A DNA stretch of 45,353 nt from Planctomycetota bacterium (GCA_020060765.1 JAGUZQ010000102.1:1-45353), one strand, 5' to 3'. Positions 22,244-31,938 are shown, counted from the stretch's first letter. Translations and numbers: made by a program. Notes: generated from the sequence alone by a model not told the origin.

Positions 22244-23383
22244 ATGTCAAATAAAACCGTTTTATTCCTGGTCTCCAGCAACAAGCACACCGGCCCCGGC
22301 GCGGTGGCGCTGAACCATGCCCTGGTCTTGCGGGAAGCGGGCTGGCGGGCGCTGTTTGTCTCGCAACCCGGCAATTCCCTGCAGCGCGCGGCGGAAGCGG
22401 CGGGGGTCTGGGCGGAATCCGGCCTGGCTCTGCCCACCCGCTCCGGTTTCTGGCGCTGCCTGCCGGATTTTTTCAGACTGAAAAGTTTCCTGGCGGAGAA
22501 AAAGGTCGCCGCTATTTTTTCCTACCGCGCCCACGACCACCTGCTGGCGCTGCTGGCGGGAACAGTGCCGATCGCGCGCTTTGTCCACAACGCGCGCGAT
22601 TTCTGCGGCGGGGAAACTCTCGGGGGTAAATTGCACAGGAAACTGCTGGCGAGTTCCGCCACCAGGCAGATATTTCTGCCCGACCCGGCGGAAGTCGCAC
22701 CTCTACGCGCGTGGGTGCCGAATCCGGCCATCTCCTTCGCTCCCGGCGGCGTCGACACGGCACGGTTTGCTCCCGGCGAAAGTGATCTTGCGCTCAGGCA
22801 GGAGCTGGGCTTCGGCGCGGCAGACGTGGTCGCGGGAATTGTTTCCCGGATCAAGCCGGGGCGCGGCCACGAACTTTTCCTGCGCGCGTTCGCGGCGGCG
22901 AAAAATTCGGTTCCGGAACTGAAAGCCTTGATCGTGGGGGATGGCTTGAAAAAAGACCGGGCGGCGCTGCTGGAACTGGCGTCGTCTCTAGGGGTCGGCG
23001 GCGAGGTGAAAGTGTTCGCGCCGGAAGACCGCTTCAAAAACGCCCTGTCGGTCATCGACGTCGGGCTGCTGTTCCATCCCGGCACCGCCGGCAACGCCCG
23101 CGCCGCCCTGGAACTGATGGCCTTTGGCTGCCCGTTGATTGTATCCGACCGGGGCGTGCTCGCGCAACTCGGCGGAGAGACGGAAGCCGCGGGGATAGTT
23201 CTGCCTGTTGGCGCAGACGCCGATCAGAATGCGGGTAGTTTTGGCGATGTCCTCGCCCGGCTGGCGCTTGACCCGGAAGAACGGCTGGCGCGCGGACTGG
23301 CTGGCAGAAAACTGGTTGAGGGAAAATTCTCCGCCCAGGTGCTCACGCGCCTGCTGACCGGCGTCCTCGAAAATCTCGTCTGA
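22244..23383 (+). CDS. GT4-family glycosyltransferase
   Basis: 379 aa from the ATG at 22244, where similarity to the family begins (NKTVLFLVSSNKHTGPGAVA). It has a GT-B fold: the N-terminal domain shows the glycine-rich acceptor loop, and the C-terminal domain shows VAGIVSRIKPGRGHELFLRA, a LIVGDG strand and HPGTAGNARAALELMAFGCP, containing the family's ExMAxGxP-type donor-binding segment. It probably builds a lipopolysaccharide-like or exopolysaccharide chain at the inner membrane. There is no ribosome site, matching the near-leaderless promoter just upstream. Its TGA is immediately adjacent to the stop of the convergent exbD gene. Confidence 0.88.
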   Translation: MSNKTVLFLVSSNKHTGPGAVALNHALVLREAGWRALFVSQPGNSLQRAAEAAGVWAESGLALPTRSGFWRCLPDFFRLKSFLAEKKVAAIFSYRAHDHLLALLAGTVPIARFVHNARDFCGGETLGGKLHRKLLASSATRQIFLPDPAEVAPLRAWVPNPAISFAPGGVDTARFAPGESDLALRQELGFGAADVVAGIVSRIKPGRGHELFLRAFAAAKNSVPELKALIVGDGLKKDRAALLELASSLGVGGEVKVFAPEDRFKNALSVIDVGLLFHPGTAGNARAALELMAFGCPLIVSDRGVLAQLGGETEAAGIVLPVGADADQNAGSFGDVLARLALDPEERLARGLAGRKLVEGKFSAQVLTRLLTGVLENLV

Positions 23384-23800
23384 TTATCTTTTAGGAAGCG
23401 CGGCAAAGCCTACCTTTTCCGCGCCGCTTTTACATGCCTCGTCGAAGGCGCGCAGGACATGGGCGAAATGCACCTCGGGGTCGCTTTCGATCTGCACCGG
23501 AATCCGATCCAGGTCTCCCAGCGCGCGGTCGTGAATCACCTGCGCCAGCCCCGCGGGATTGCTGCCAAAGTTGCGGCTGTCGACCGTGTAAAAAATCTCA
23601 TTCCCCCTGCCCCGCACCCCCACCCGCACCGGCTCGATGGGAGCCACCGGCTGTTTCGAAGAACCTTCCTTCAGCGGCACAGGCAGTTTCCTGTCCACCT
23701 CCTTGAACGGCTGGAGAATGAAAAAGATCAGCAGCAGGAAAACAATATCGATCATCGAGGTGAAAGCGCCGTGCTCCTCTTCCTTCATGATTTCACTCAT
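23384..23800 (-). CDS. ExbD/TolR-family protein (third of the ExbB cluster)
   Basis: 138 aa from the ATG at 23800, with GGGAGG upstream. It has a short cytoplasmic N-terminus, then FTSMIDIVFLLLIFFILQPF with the proton-carrying Asp, then a periplasmic domain. The membrane segment is identical over 18 residues to that of the next ExbD upstream, and both end in a related VHFxHVLRAxDxxC segment, so the two arose by tandem duplication. An intrinsic terminator separates this gene from the rest of the cluster, so it may be expressed at a lower level or from its own start site. The start choice excludes 66 upstream codons that read through the terminator. Confidence 0.88.
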   Translation of the reverse strand: MSEIMKEEEHGAFTSMIDIVFLLLIFFILQPFKEVDRKLPVPLKEGSSKQPVAPIEPVRVGVRGRGNEIFYTVDSRNFGSNPAGLAQVIHDRALGDLDRIPVQIESDPEVHFAHVLRAFDEACKSGAEKVGFAALPKR

Positions 23801-23892
23801 TGTTCGCCCTCCCGGTTTGCCTTCGTCACTTTCTACAAACGCGCGGAATCCGACACGGTTCAGAAAAAAAGGCGGTCCTGGCAGCGGAGAAC

Positions 23893-23922
23893 AAAAAAAA
23901 AGGCGCGTCTTGCCGACGCGCC
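23893..23922 (-). terminator. Intrinsic terminator between two exbD genes
   Basis: On the - strand, an 8-bp stem (GGCGCGTC with GACGCGCC, 23902-23922) is followed by nine T. It lies six bases past the stop at 23929. Confidence 0.85.
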
Positions 23923-23928
23923 GGTTTT

Positions 23929-24387
23929 TCACTTTTTTACCGCCGTTCGCGGCGGCGGCGCCTCGAAACTGACCTTGGTCATCCTCGCTATGTGGCACTG
24001 GTCGAGCGCGCGCAACACATGAACGAAATGCACGGCCGGATGCGGCGCGAGCGCGACCGGGACTTCCGAGTCGCCCTTGGCGGCGTTGCGCACTTCCTGC
24101 GCCAGCCGCTCGTAATTCTCGCCCAGCATGGTGCTGTTGACCATAAAGTTAGCCCGTTCCTTGGCTTTTTCGCCAATAGTAGCAGGCACAATGCGGATGC
24201 GCACGGTCTCGCGGGTGTCGGGAGTGGAGGCCGGCCCCTGATCCTTGGGCAACTCGTTCACCAGCTTCATTTCCTTCGCCTTGAACGGCTGCAGGATAAA
24301 GAAAATCAGCAGCAGAAAGACGATGTCGATCATCGAGGTGAAAGAACTTGCCGGTTCGTCTTCGAATTTGCTCTTGCCAGCGGCCAT
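23929..24387 (-). CDS. ExbD/TolR-family protein (second)
   Basis: 152 aa, ATG at 24387 with GGAGGA upstream. The membrane helix SMIDIVFLLLIFFILQPF carries the conserved Asp. The periplasmic part is slightly longer than in its duplicate at 23384-23800 and ends with PPPRTAVKK. As in ExbD, it should sit in the pore of the ExbB pentamer and couple proton flow to a periplasmic partner. Confidence 0.9.
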   Translation of the reverse strand: MAAGKSKFEDEPASSFTSMIDIVFLLLIFFILQPFKAKEMKLVNELPKDQGPASTPDTRETVRIRIVPATIGEKAKERANFMVNSTMLGENYERLAQEVRNAAKGDSEVPVALAPHPAVHFVHVLRALDQCHIARMTKVSFEAPPPRTAVKK

Positions 24388-24436
24388 GATAGTTTCCTCC
24401 AGTCAAACGGTGACACTTTTCGCACCGGGCGCGGAA

Positions 24437-24907
24437 TTATCTCCGCTTCTCGGGCGCATTGGGATCCTTGGTAGCGAAAGCTATTCGCCAGAGTTTGTTT
24501 TCCATACACAATTGCATCACATGCTCGACGTCCTCGTATTCCGTGTTCTTGTCCACCCGGATCAGGATCGCCCGGGAGGGGAACTGGTCGCCCGGCTTGA
24601 CGCTGGCCTCACGTTCCAGTTGCATCAGACGGCTGAGGCCGGCGTCGTCGTACTCCTGCCCCATGATCATCCGCTCGCCCTTTTCCGTGATGTTGATAAT
24701 CACGCGCCCGGGGATGTGGGTGTCTTCCTCCGCCTTCTCCGCGACCGGCAATTCCACTTTCGCCTTGGACTGGTCAGCCAGTTCGGTCACGCACATGAAA
24801 AAGATGATCAGCAGGAACGTGACGTCGATCATCGAAGTCATTTCGAAACCGCCGCCCTCGCAGGCCGCGCTGGGATCGGCTTTGCCCTTCTTTCTCTTTG
24901 CGCCCAT
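24437..24907 (-). CDS. ExbD/TolR-family protein (first, divergent)
   Basis: 156 aa from the ATG at 24907, selected by AGGAGG seven bases upstream (a TTG at 24913 is too close). The helix SMIDVTFLLIIFFMCVTEL keeps the Asp but differs from the other two. The periplasmic domain includes RVIINITEKGERMIMGQEY and AILIRVDKNTEYEDVEHVMQ, the classic ExbD pattern. The basic N-terminus MGAKRKKGKAD is longer than usual. Confidence 0.9.
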   Translation of the reverse strand: MGAKRKKGKADPSAACEGGGFEMTSMIDVTFLLIIFFMCVTELADQSKAKVELPVAEKAEEDTHIPGRVIINITEKGERMIMGQEYDDAGLSRLMQLEREASVKPGDQFPSRAILIRVDKNTEYEDVEHVMQLCMENKLWRIAFATKDPNAPEKRR

Positions 24908-24932
24908 CAGCAATCCTCCTCAGCACCGGTGC

Positions 24933-25679
24933 CTATTCGCCTTCGACGGGACGGAAGCGGTCCAGGATTTCGCCGCTGATAATGCCCATGACCATCAGCA
25001 GTTTCACCACCCGACCGCGGAAAAAGACGTAGGCCGTGGTGCAAGGAATCGAGACAATCAGCCCCTCGAAAGTAGTAACCAGCGCGACGTAAATACCGCC
25101 CGCGAGGTCGGAGGCGTTGGCGGTGGGATTGGTCGCGATCTCGCCGAACGCGCCGATCATGCCTTGCACCGTACCGAGCAGCCCCAGGCTGGGCGCGACG
25201 CCCGCGATCAGGTTGATGTAGCCCAGTTTCTGGTAGAGGATCGTGGCCTGCGCGTCGGCTTCCTCGCCCATCGCTTCTTCCATGCGGTCGAAGCCGTTAG
25301 CCATTTTGGCCAAGCCGGCGCCGAGAATGCGCGTCATCATGCAGTCCTCGGACTGGCAGATTTCCAGCGCCTCGTCGTACTCGCCATTATCCAACGCCGC
25401 CTCGATATCGCTGAGGATATCGTCGGGCATGAGTTTCTCGCGTTTGATCGCCACCATGTTCTCAATGCAGAGCGCCACGGCTATCACGCTGAGAAAGCAG
25501 ATGAAAAAGCCTACCGAGCCGGAGCACAAAAACAGCCCGATCACCCCGGTAGGCACCTTGCTGTCCTCCGGTTCGGCAGTCGTCTCCCCCGCCAACGCCA
25601 GCCTTCCCGCCACCAGGAAAATCACCAGCAGCACCGGAACGTAACGCCTAACTGTTTGCCAAAAATTTGTTTTCCTCAT
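24933..25679 (-). CDS. MotA/TolQ/ExbB-family proton channel protein
   Basis: 248 aa. It has an N-terminal signal-like helix (about 13-31) and a short acidic linker before the three core helices, an arrangement common in ExbB proteins of PVC and related bacteria. The channel signature GVAPSLGLLGTVQGMIGAF lies at about 160-178, and the third helix at about 195-222. With ExbD it forms a proton-driven motor in the inner membrane. It is the only ExbB in the window, against four ExbD. Confidence 0.93.
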   Translation of the reverse strand: MRKTNFWQTVRRYVPVLLVIFLVAGRLALAGETTAEPEDSKVPTGVIGLFLCSGSVGFFICFLSVIAVALCIENMVAIKREKLMPDDILSDIEAALDNGEYDEALEICQSEDCMMTRILGAGLAKMANGFDRMEEAMGEEADAQATILYQKLGYINLIAGVAPSLGLLGTVQGMIGAFGEIATNPTANASDLAGGIYVALVTTFEGLIVSIPCTTAYVFFRGRVVKLLMVMGIISGEILDRFRPVEGE

Positions 25680-25919
25680 TCCTCGACCCCCTTACAGATG
25701 ACAAAACAAAACCAGGATGTCTTGACCAGATTATTTTACCCGCTCCAGCGGCAGGTTAACTTCGCCTTATCCGATGCGGAAACACGGCTGCATCAGTCTA
25801 TCAAATCAGACCCCCGCAAGAAACGAAAAACCGTCAACACTCTCCGGAATCAGCAGAACAAACGCGCCCAAACCACTGCTCTTGCAAAATACTCACCCTC
25901 TGCCAGCCGCCCCAAGCCT

Positions 25920-27164
25920 CTATTTCAACGTATCCAGCAGATTCTTCGCTTCGTCGGAACCGGGTTTCTGGTTAAGCCCCTTGGCCGTGCGCAGGTGCGA
26001 ACTCGCGCGGGTTTTCCATTCCTCGCCGTCCTTCAATTCCATGAACGCCTCGCCGATACGGCAGTGAGCCGAGGCCAGCAGCTGCGGAACCAGATCGTAC
26101 GACAGCACCAGGCGCAGGTAATCGGTGCGGGCGCTTTCCAGGTATTCGGCTTTCTTGTCTTGCTTGGTTTTGCTGAGTTCGTAATTGGCGTCGGCGCGCT
26201 TCAAGTACAGGGTCTGCAGGGCACCACGGTCGTTCTGCCGCTGCGCCATCCTGATGACCCCGTTCAATTCGCCGATCAGTTCCTCGTAACGGCCCAGGCT
26301 GCCGAGAATGTCAGCCTTGACCCGGATCAGTTCCGCCTTGTCGCCGGGGGTGCCGTATTTGGCCAGCGCCTTGCTCTTGGCCATTTCCATAACCTTGGCC
26401 AAAGCCGGCGTCAGTTTGGCCGTGTCCTTGGCTGCCACGAGCGCCTTCACAGTTTCGCGCAGGCTGCCCAACTCGGCCAGGAAGACATACTTCGCGCCCC
26501 AGGGTGCGCTTTCGACCTTTTTATTGAAGTCGGTCACCAAACGGTCGTATTTCTCGCCCACCTTGCCGCCCATCGCCTCCAGGCAGCGCACGATGCTGAA
26601 CTTGGCCTCGAAATACCAGGCCGTGTCTTCCTTCTTCTGCAGCAGCTTTTCGAAATGGCCGCGTGCCTCGTCGTAACCTTCTTTCCGTTTTTTCTCGTCG
26701 CGCTCGATTTCCGCCTGCGCCATCACCGACGCGCCGCGATAATAATAAAGATGCTGCAACATCAGCGGCTGCTGATTCTCCGGCAACTTGCTCAACTGGC
26801 GGATCACCACGCCCAGCTTCCTGACGCAGCCATCAAAATCGCCTTCGTTATACTTTTTTACCGCGGCGGCATACTCGTCTGGCAACTGCTTGCCGCTCTG
26901 CCCGTACATGACCTGCGGCACGCCTTCGACCACCTCGATCTCGTTGCGGACGATCGTGAACTCCGGGCCGTTGGCGTTGATGGTCACGCCCTTGTAATCG
27001 TCCTTGACGATGCGACCGGCGAATTCCTTGGTGTCGTGGGAGCCGTCGGGGTTGATCTTGTTGAGCTTGACCACAATATCGACGTTGGCGGCGTTGGCGG
27101 CGGCAGACACGCACAGCAGCCCGCAGAAAACCAGCCCGGCCAGAAGTCCCTTACGCAAATCCAT
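25920..27164 (-). CDS. Secreted helical-repeat protein with N-terminal beta domain
   Basis: 414 aa from the ATG at 27164, with AGGAGG upstream. The signal peptide (MDLRKGLLAGLVFCGLLCVS and following, ending AANA) is followed by about 60 residues of beta structure (EFAGRIVKDDYKGVTINANG, then EIEVVEGVPQVMYG), similar in outline to small barrel domains. Six or more TPR-like repeats then run to the end (for example YYRGASVMAQAEIERDEKKR, AHCRIGEAFMELKDGEEW). I do not recognise a named family. Its place between the giant repeat protein and exbB suggests a periplasmic subunit of the same complex. Confidence 0.8.
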   Translation of the reverse strand: MDLRKGLLAGLVFCGLLCVSAAANAANVDIVVKLNKINPDGSHDTKEFAGRIVKDDYKGVTINANGPEFTIVRNEIEVVEGVPQVMYGQSGKQLPDEYAAAVKKYNEGDFDGCVRKLGVVIRQLSKLPENQQPLMLQHLYYYRGASVMAQAEIERDEKKRKEGYDEARGHFEKLLQKKEDTAWYFEAKFSIVRCLEAMGGKVGEKYDRLVTDFNKKVESAPWGAKYVFLAELGSLRETVKALVAAKDTAKLTPALAKVMEMAKSKALAKYGTPGDKAELIRVKADILGSLGRYEELIGELNGVIRMAQRQNDRGALQTLYLKRADANYELSKTKQDKKAEYLESARTDYLRLVLSYDLVPQLLASAHCRIGEAFMELKDGEEWKTRASSHLRTAKGLNQKPGSDEAKNLLDTLK

Positions 27165-27295
27165 ATCTTTCCTCCTATTTTTAAGCAACTTCAGTCAGAA
27201 ATACCGGCGGCGACTCGGCACACGCTCCGCTGGAACCGTTACGGTTCGATTACGGCTAACTCGCTCGTTTCGACAGTAAACTTACGTATCGTCAA

Positions 27296-30200
27296 TTACG
27301 GCGCGGGCTCTTCCGTTTTCTCCTCCTTGGCGACGCTCTTGCTCTTGAATCCCGCGGCAGATACTTCGGAGATCATCTCCTTGAGCCGCGCCTTCATATC
27401 GGCAGCCACTTCCTCCGGTATCTTGCTGGCGTATGCGCGCGCGAGGTCGGTGGCCAGCACCGTACCCTGCTTCTGCAGGCTCTTCTCCGTCTTCAGCGGG
27501 AAATCCTTATATTCCTTGCCGTTCCTGAAGATAGTGCGCTTGACCGTAAACTGGACGTCGTCCTGCTTCAGCTTCTTGCGCACCATGACCTCGGCAAAGT
27601 CGTTTTCGAAAATAGCCATCTTGGCTTCCCAGTTGAGCCGGGGCTTGTTGCGGCTCAGCGACATGATCAGGCCGGCCTTGAGGCGGGCATCCATGAAGTA
27701 TTCCACCACCTGCTGGTCGTAAGCCTTCTCGCCCATTTTCCGACCCACAGCGGTATAGGCCTCGACCAGATCCAGCATCAGCACAGGGTCATCCGGATAG
27801 AAGTCGGCCAGATCGAGCAGATATTTTAACGCCTTCTCGAACTTGCCGTTCTGCACCATCGCCAGGGCGTAGCGTTTCTGCGCCGCCAGGATGTTGGCGG
27901 AGAATTTAAGCGACTCGTCCAGCGTGTCCAGGAAGGCATTGGTCGGCATTTCCTTGTCCTTGGTGCGGATCGCCTTGACCTTGCGCATCTCGCCTTCCTT
28001 GTCCCATTCGCGCAGACCCATGATCTGCAGCCGCGCGCGGGTGTAACTGCGCTTCTTGACCTTGCCGCCGTCCATCATGCCGTAGACGTAAACCTTGAGG
28101 CCGGTGTCGAGCAAGTCTTTTTTCTGCAGCAGATCCTGCTTGGCGTCGGGAGTGATCTCCGGATCGGCCAGTTCCTTGTCCAGGGCGGCGAGGTAATCCT
28201 GCACGATCTGCTTTTCCGACTGCGCGAAGATACTGTCGGGGTCGTGCATGGTCTGCAGCAGCACGCCCTTTTTCGTGCCTTCGTCGCCCGCCGGGTACTG
28301 GAGCACGAAGCCGTTAAGCGCTTCCTTGAACTGGTCGGGAGTGGGCAGGAACGGCACCACTTTGCTGCGCGCCAATTGGTCGGGATACATGAATTCCAGC
28401 AGGTAGCGGTTCAATTTCTGCCTGACACTGCCCGGCTCCAGCAGATCGGAACGTTTCAGCAGATCCTCCGCCTGCGCGAGGCAGTCCTGGAAATCCGAAC
28501 CCCGCCCGGCATTGGCCGCGCGCGCGGCATTGATCGCGGCGGCCGCCTCTTCCTTGTGCGCGCCGATATTGACGTTCTGGATATACCCGTTCAGTTTCTC
28601 CAACAGTTTCTCGTCGTCGGCCGCGTCCTTGATTTCCAGCGGCTTGTAGAGGTCGCCGATCGCCTTCTGGATGTCGGCGTTGACGACTGCCGCCTTCACG
28701 TCGGCGAGTTTCTTATCCGGCCGATACAGGTAGTCCGGCGTGAACAGCGACTCGCTCCAGAACTTGATCGCCTTGTCGCAGACCGCCTCGGCCTCTACAT
28801 ACATTTCCTGCTCGGTGTAAATTTTGACAATATGGGTGACGATGTTCACGTCGCGGTAGGCGATGCCCTGGGCGTTGCCGAAAGCCTGCGCGGCCTCGAG
28901 GCGGTACTTGTCCTCCAGTTTCTTGTTTTCCGCCGCGTCTGCCTCCGGCTTTTCGTTGATCACGCGGTTGGCGAGATTGTTCCAGCCCGCGCCCACCTGC
29001 ATGTAGGCCTGGATCTCGAACTTGCCTTCCTTGTCGAACTTCTCCAGTTGCGGCTGGATATCCATCGCCGCGCGCAAGCTCTTCTCCACATCCGTGATCG
29101 GGGTGGGCGGTTTGGGAGAGGTCTGCTTCATGATCGCCAGGAAGTTCATCCAGTAGACCTGCGACATGTATTCCAGCTTCGCCTTTTCCGGGATGGGAAG
29201 CTTGGGAACCACTTCCATGTAGGTGCCGGTCATCTTCGCCACCGCCTTGAAGTCCTGGCGGTTAAAGGCGTTGGAGATGGGAATCATATACGCCTGGGGC
29301 ACCTTCTCGTCTTCCTGCTCGCAGGCCTTGCGCAAGTCGTCGTCCTTGACGTCCGCCGCCTTCTGGGGAATGCGCGCCTCCCATTCCTCGATGAAGCGCT
29401 TGGCGTATTCCTCGGCCTGGGAACTGTACTGCTTGGTTTCTTCGCCGTATTTCTTCAGCAGCTCCTGGTCGGCCTTGTCCTTCTTGTCGGCCTCGCGGTC
29501 GTAGTCGTTCTGGGACATCGACATCAGTTTCTGGTAGATACCCGCGCCTTTCAGAATCATCAGGCGATAATACTGGCTGTCCTTGTCCACCTGATCGACC
29601 AGCTGCACCGCGTCGAACAGCATGCCGGTCTTGTACAGCTTGTCGATCAGCCCCACGACCAGTCCCGGATTCGGATCCGGATCGCGATACATCTTCATCA
29701 TCAGCATGTCGACATACAGCTCGTTACGGTGCTTGTTTTCCTTCTCTTCCAGCAGGTAATAACCCATGCCGCCGATCTGGCGCAGGGCGCGGCCGTAGAA
29801 CTTGCTGATAGCCGGGAATTTGTCGCGCGGGTAGTTCGCGGGGCTGAATTCCTGCAGCTCGTCAAAATAAAGCAGATAACCCGCCAGGTAGTTTTTGGTC
29901 TGGATGCAGCAAAAAGCCATGCGGTCGTAGACGTTGGGGATATAGGCCGCGCGCTCGTCCTTGTCGTTCTCGACCTTGACCAGATCAAGCACGTCCTGAT
30001 AGGCTGCCATCGCCTCGTTGAACAGAGTCCTGCGCTTGGCCTGATCGGTTCTCTCGGCCAGCGCCGTCTGGAAAGCGCGGTCAGCCTCAGCCAGTTTCAC
30101 GTTCTTATCGACGAATTCCTTGCCCACCATCTGCTTGTGGGCTTCCTGCAGTTCGGTCATCTTGGTCTGGGCGATTATGGTATAACGCTGATCAATGCCC

Positions 30201-31615
30201 ATCGCCATGGCGCAGGCCTTGAAACCGCTGGCGATTTCCTTGCTGATGGCGGCGGCTTCCTTTTTCTCCAGTTTCATCCGGCTGGCGCGCAACAGGCACA
30301 GATCTGTCTGCAGATACAGCAAAGCCGGCACCTGCTGCGCCTTGTCATTCTGTCCCCAGCGGTTCCTCGCGTCGGTCACTTCCGCGATAGCCTTTTCCGC
30401 CTTGCCCGTCAGTTCCTCGGCATGCGCCAGCCACTTGTCCTTCACGTCCTTCTGCGGAATGGTAGACGCCTTCTTATAGGCCGCATGAGCCATCTTCAGC
30501 CACCCCTCGGCGTAGTGGTACAGCGCAAGACAGCGAAGCTTAAGACGCAGGTCCACCGACTCGAATTTCTTCTCCCCGGTATTGTTGTTGGTAACTTCCT
30601 GGGTGGGGTTGACGATATGAAAGTTGAAAATGAATTCCATCCGCGCGGAAGACCAGTTGTAGAATTCCGTCTCGCGCTTCTGCTCTTCGATATTTTCCTT
30701 GGATTCCTGCGGGTCGACTGGGTCGGTGGCGGGCTCGGCGATGATGTCGTAATCCTTCTCGCCCAGCACCCGGATCCACTGCACCGCGCCGAAACGGTCG
30801 TCGGGAATCAGGTAGGTCAGATCGTAGATGGAGTCGGTCAGGAATTCCTCCGCCTCCTTGGCGATAGCCATCGAATCCTGGCTGCCGCGATCATAGACCT
30901 CCAACTGTGACGCCATCGCCCCTTCCAGCATATGCTGCAACTTGGCCTTGTCATCCAGCGCCGCTTCCGTAGGACCGCGCAATAATTCCTGCTGGCGCCC
31001 CTTGGCAGCCTGGTAACCCTCCAGCCTGTCCATGAACTTATCGTTCAGCCGCTCACCCAGAGGCTTGCCCGCGGTCAGGCCGTCGGTGTAATACGCCTTG
31101 GCGTTGCCTGCCATATCCTTCCGTCCGCGCTTGGTCACCTCGTCGCGGAAAATATTGGCCAGCTTGAAATACATGTCGACCAGTTCGAGTTCCGCCCGAT
31201 CTTTTTTGTCCGGCTCGGTCAGCGCGTCGACGATTTCCTTCATCATCTTGATCGCCTCGGAAGCGGCGATGGCTTTCTTGTTCAGATCGACTTCCCGCAC
31301 TGCCTGTTCCATCTTGATCAGGCCGCCAGCGCGCTTGAGACTGACCAGTTCATCTCCCTTGAGAGGCGCCTTTTCGGCCCATTCCGGCCCCTGCTTGGTT
31401 TTTTCCATTACCCTGGTCGCCAGGTCATTATAGCCGTAGGCAGCTAATTTCTGGATAAGATCCACTTGGTCGTCCAGCCAGGTGGTTCGATCCGCAGTCA
31501 CCTGCGCGGTATCTTCCTCCTTTTCCGGCTTGTCAGCCGCGAAAGCTACAGCCGGGCATAACGCCAGCAGAAGCGCAAGAAAGACCTGATTATCAAGGAA
31601 GCGCGGGCATTTCAT
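27296..31615 (-). CDS. Very large secreted TPR-type protein
   Basis: 1439 aa. A signal peptide (residues 1-26, ...LLALCPAVAFA) is followed by almost continuous helical repeats; TPR-like units are clearest at about 370-420, 545-640 and 1255-1320 (KYLLDLADFYPDDPVLMLDL, VEAYTAVGRKMGEK). No enzyme motif, membrane helix or outer-membrane anchor is visible. The Lys/Glu/Asp-rich composition fits a soluble periplasmic scaffold. The start at 31615 has AGGAGG upstream, and a promoter is found at 31686-31714, so this gene probably opens a transcript through the second repeat protein, exbB and exbD genes. I do not recognise a family. Confidence 0.85.
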   Translation of the reverse strand: MKCPRFLDNQVFLALLLALCPAVAFAADKPEKEEDTAQVTADRTTWLDDQVDLIQKLAAYGYNDLATRVMEKTKQGPEWAEKAPLKGDELVSLKRAGGLIKMEQAVREVDLNKKAIAASEAIKMMKEIVDALTEPDKKDRAELELVDMYFKLANIFRDEVTKRGRKDMAGNAKAYYTDGLTAGKPLGERLNDKFMDRLEGYQAAKGRQQELLRGPTEAALDDKAKLQHMLEGAMASQLEVYDRGSQDSMAIAKEAEEFLTDSIYDLTYLIPDDRFGAVQWIRVLGEKDYDIIAEPATDPVDPQESKENIEEQKRETEFYNWSSARMEFIFNFHIVNPTQEVTNNNTGEKKFESVDLRLKLRCLALYHYAEGWLKMAHAAYKKASTIPQKDVKDKWLAHAEELTGKAEKAIAEVTDARNRWGQNDKAQQVPALLYLQTDLCLLRASRMKLEKKEAAAISKEIASGFKACAMAMGIDQRYTIIAQTKMTELQEAHKQMVGKEFVDKNVKLAEADRAFQTALAERTDQAKRRTLFNEAMAAYQDVLDLVKVENDKDERAAYIPNVYDRMAFCCIQTKNYLAGYLLYFDELQEFSPANYPRDKFPAISKFYGRALRQIGGMGYYLLEEKENKHRNELYVDMLMMKMYRDPDPNPGLVVGLIDKLYKTGMLFDAVQLVDQVDKDSQYYRLMILKGAGIYQKLMSMSQNDYDREADKKDKADQELLKKYGEETKQYSSQAEEYAKRFIEEWEARIPQKAADVKDDDLRKACEQEDEKVPQAYMIPISNAFNRQDFKAVAKMTGTYMEVVPKLPIPEKAKLEYMSQVYWMNFLAIMKQTSPKPPTPITDVEKSLRAAMDIQPQLEKFDKEGKFEIQAYMQVGAGWNNLANRVINEKPEADAAENKKLEDKYRLEAAQAFGNAQGIAYRDVNIVTHIVKIYTEQEMYVEAEAVCDKAIKFWSESLFTPDYLYRPDKKLADVKAAVVNADIQKAIGDLYKPLEIKDAADDEKLLEKLNGYIQNVNIGAHKEEAAAAINAARAANAGRGSDFQDCLAQAEDLLKRSDLLEPGSVRQKLNRYLLEFMYPDQLARSKVVPFLPTPDQFKEALNGFVLQYPAGDEGTKKGVLLQTMHDPDSIFAQSEKQIVQDYLAALDKELADPEITPDAKQDLLQKKDLLDTGLKVYVYGMMDGGKVKKRSYTRARLQIMGLREWDKEGEMRKVKAIRTKDKEMPTNAFLDTLDESLKFSANILAAQKRYALAMVQNGKFEKALKYLLDLADFYPDDPVLMLDLVEAYTAVGRKMGEKAYDQQVVEYFMDARLKAGLIMSLSRNKPRLNWEAKMAIFENDFAEVMVRKKLKQDDVQFTVKRTIFRNGKEYKDFPLKTEKSLQKQGTVLATDLARAYASKIPEEVAADMKARLKEMISEVSAAGFKSKSVAKEEKTEEPAP

Positions 31616-31685
31616 ACTGTCCTCCTATTATTAGTGTTAAAGGCAGAGGCCGAAAGACGGCGCGCCAGCAGGCGGCAATTGTGCC

Positions 31686-31714
31686 AGTATGCCGCAGGCA
31701 AGGAATAAGGTCAA
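31686..31714 (-). promoter_or_regulatory. Promoter of the TPR-ExbB-ExbD operon
   Basis: On the - strand, TTGACC (31714-31709), a 17-base spacer and CATACT (31691-31686). It is about 70 bases upstream of the start codon. Confidence 0.6.
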
Positions 31715-31938
31715 CGAAATTATTGCTTGCGACAAGGTAAACGAAACGCTGCATTATTTCAACATTTTTTTATCAATCAAAAGCAACGTTCTTCAAAAAT
31801 AACAAGGCAGGTCTGACTAAAAAGCGCCAAAAAGCTGAAACAGAACAGGTAAATACATCCGGGGAGCCGAGTTCCGGCTGTCACATCTTCTTACATATTT
31901 GTATTGACGTTTTCCCGACAAAAAGGTTCGGAAAATAT

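Noticed and set aside
24459..30910. Long + strand frames of 1087 codons (24459-27722) and 888 codons (28244-30910)
   Set aside because: They run antisense to ExbD/ExbB, the repeat proteins and the giant TPR gene, which have signal peptides, ribosome sites and family motifs. The + strand translations are rich in His, Arg and Gln without domains, as expected for mirror frames in GC-rich DNA.
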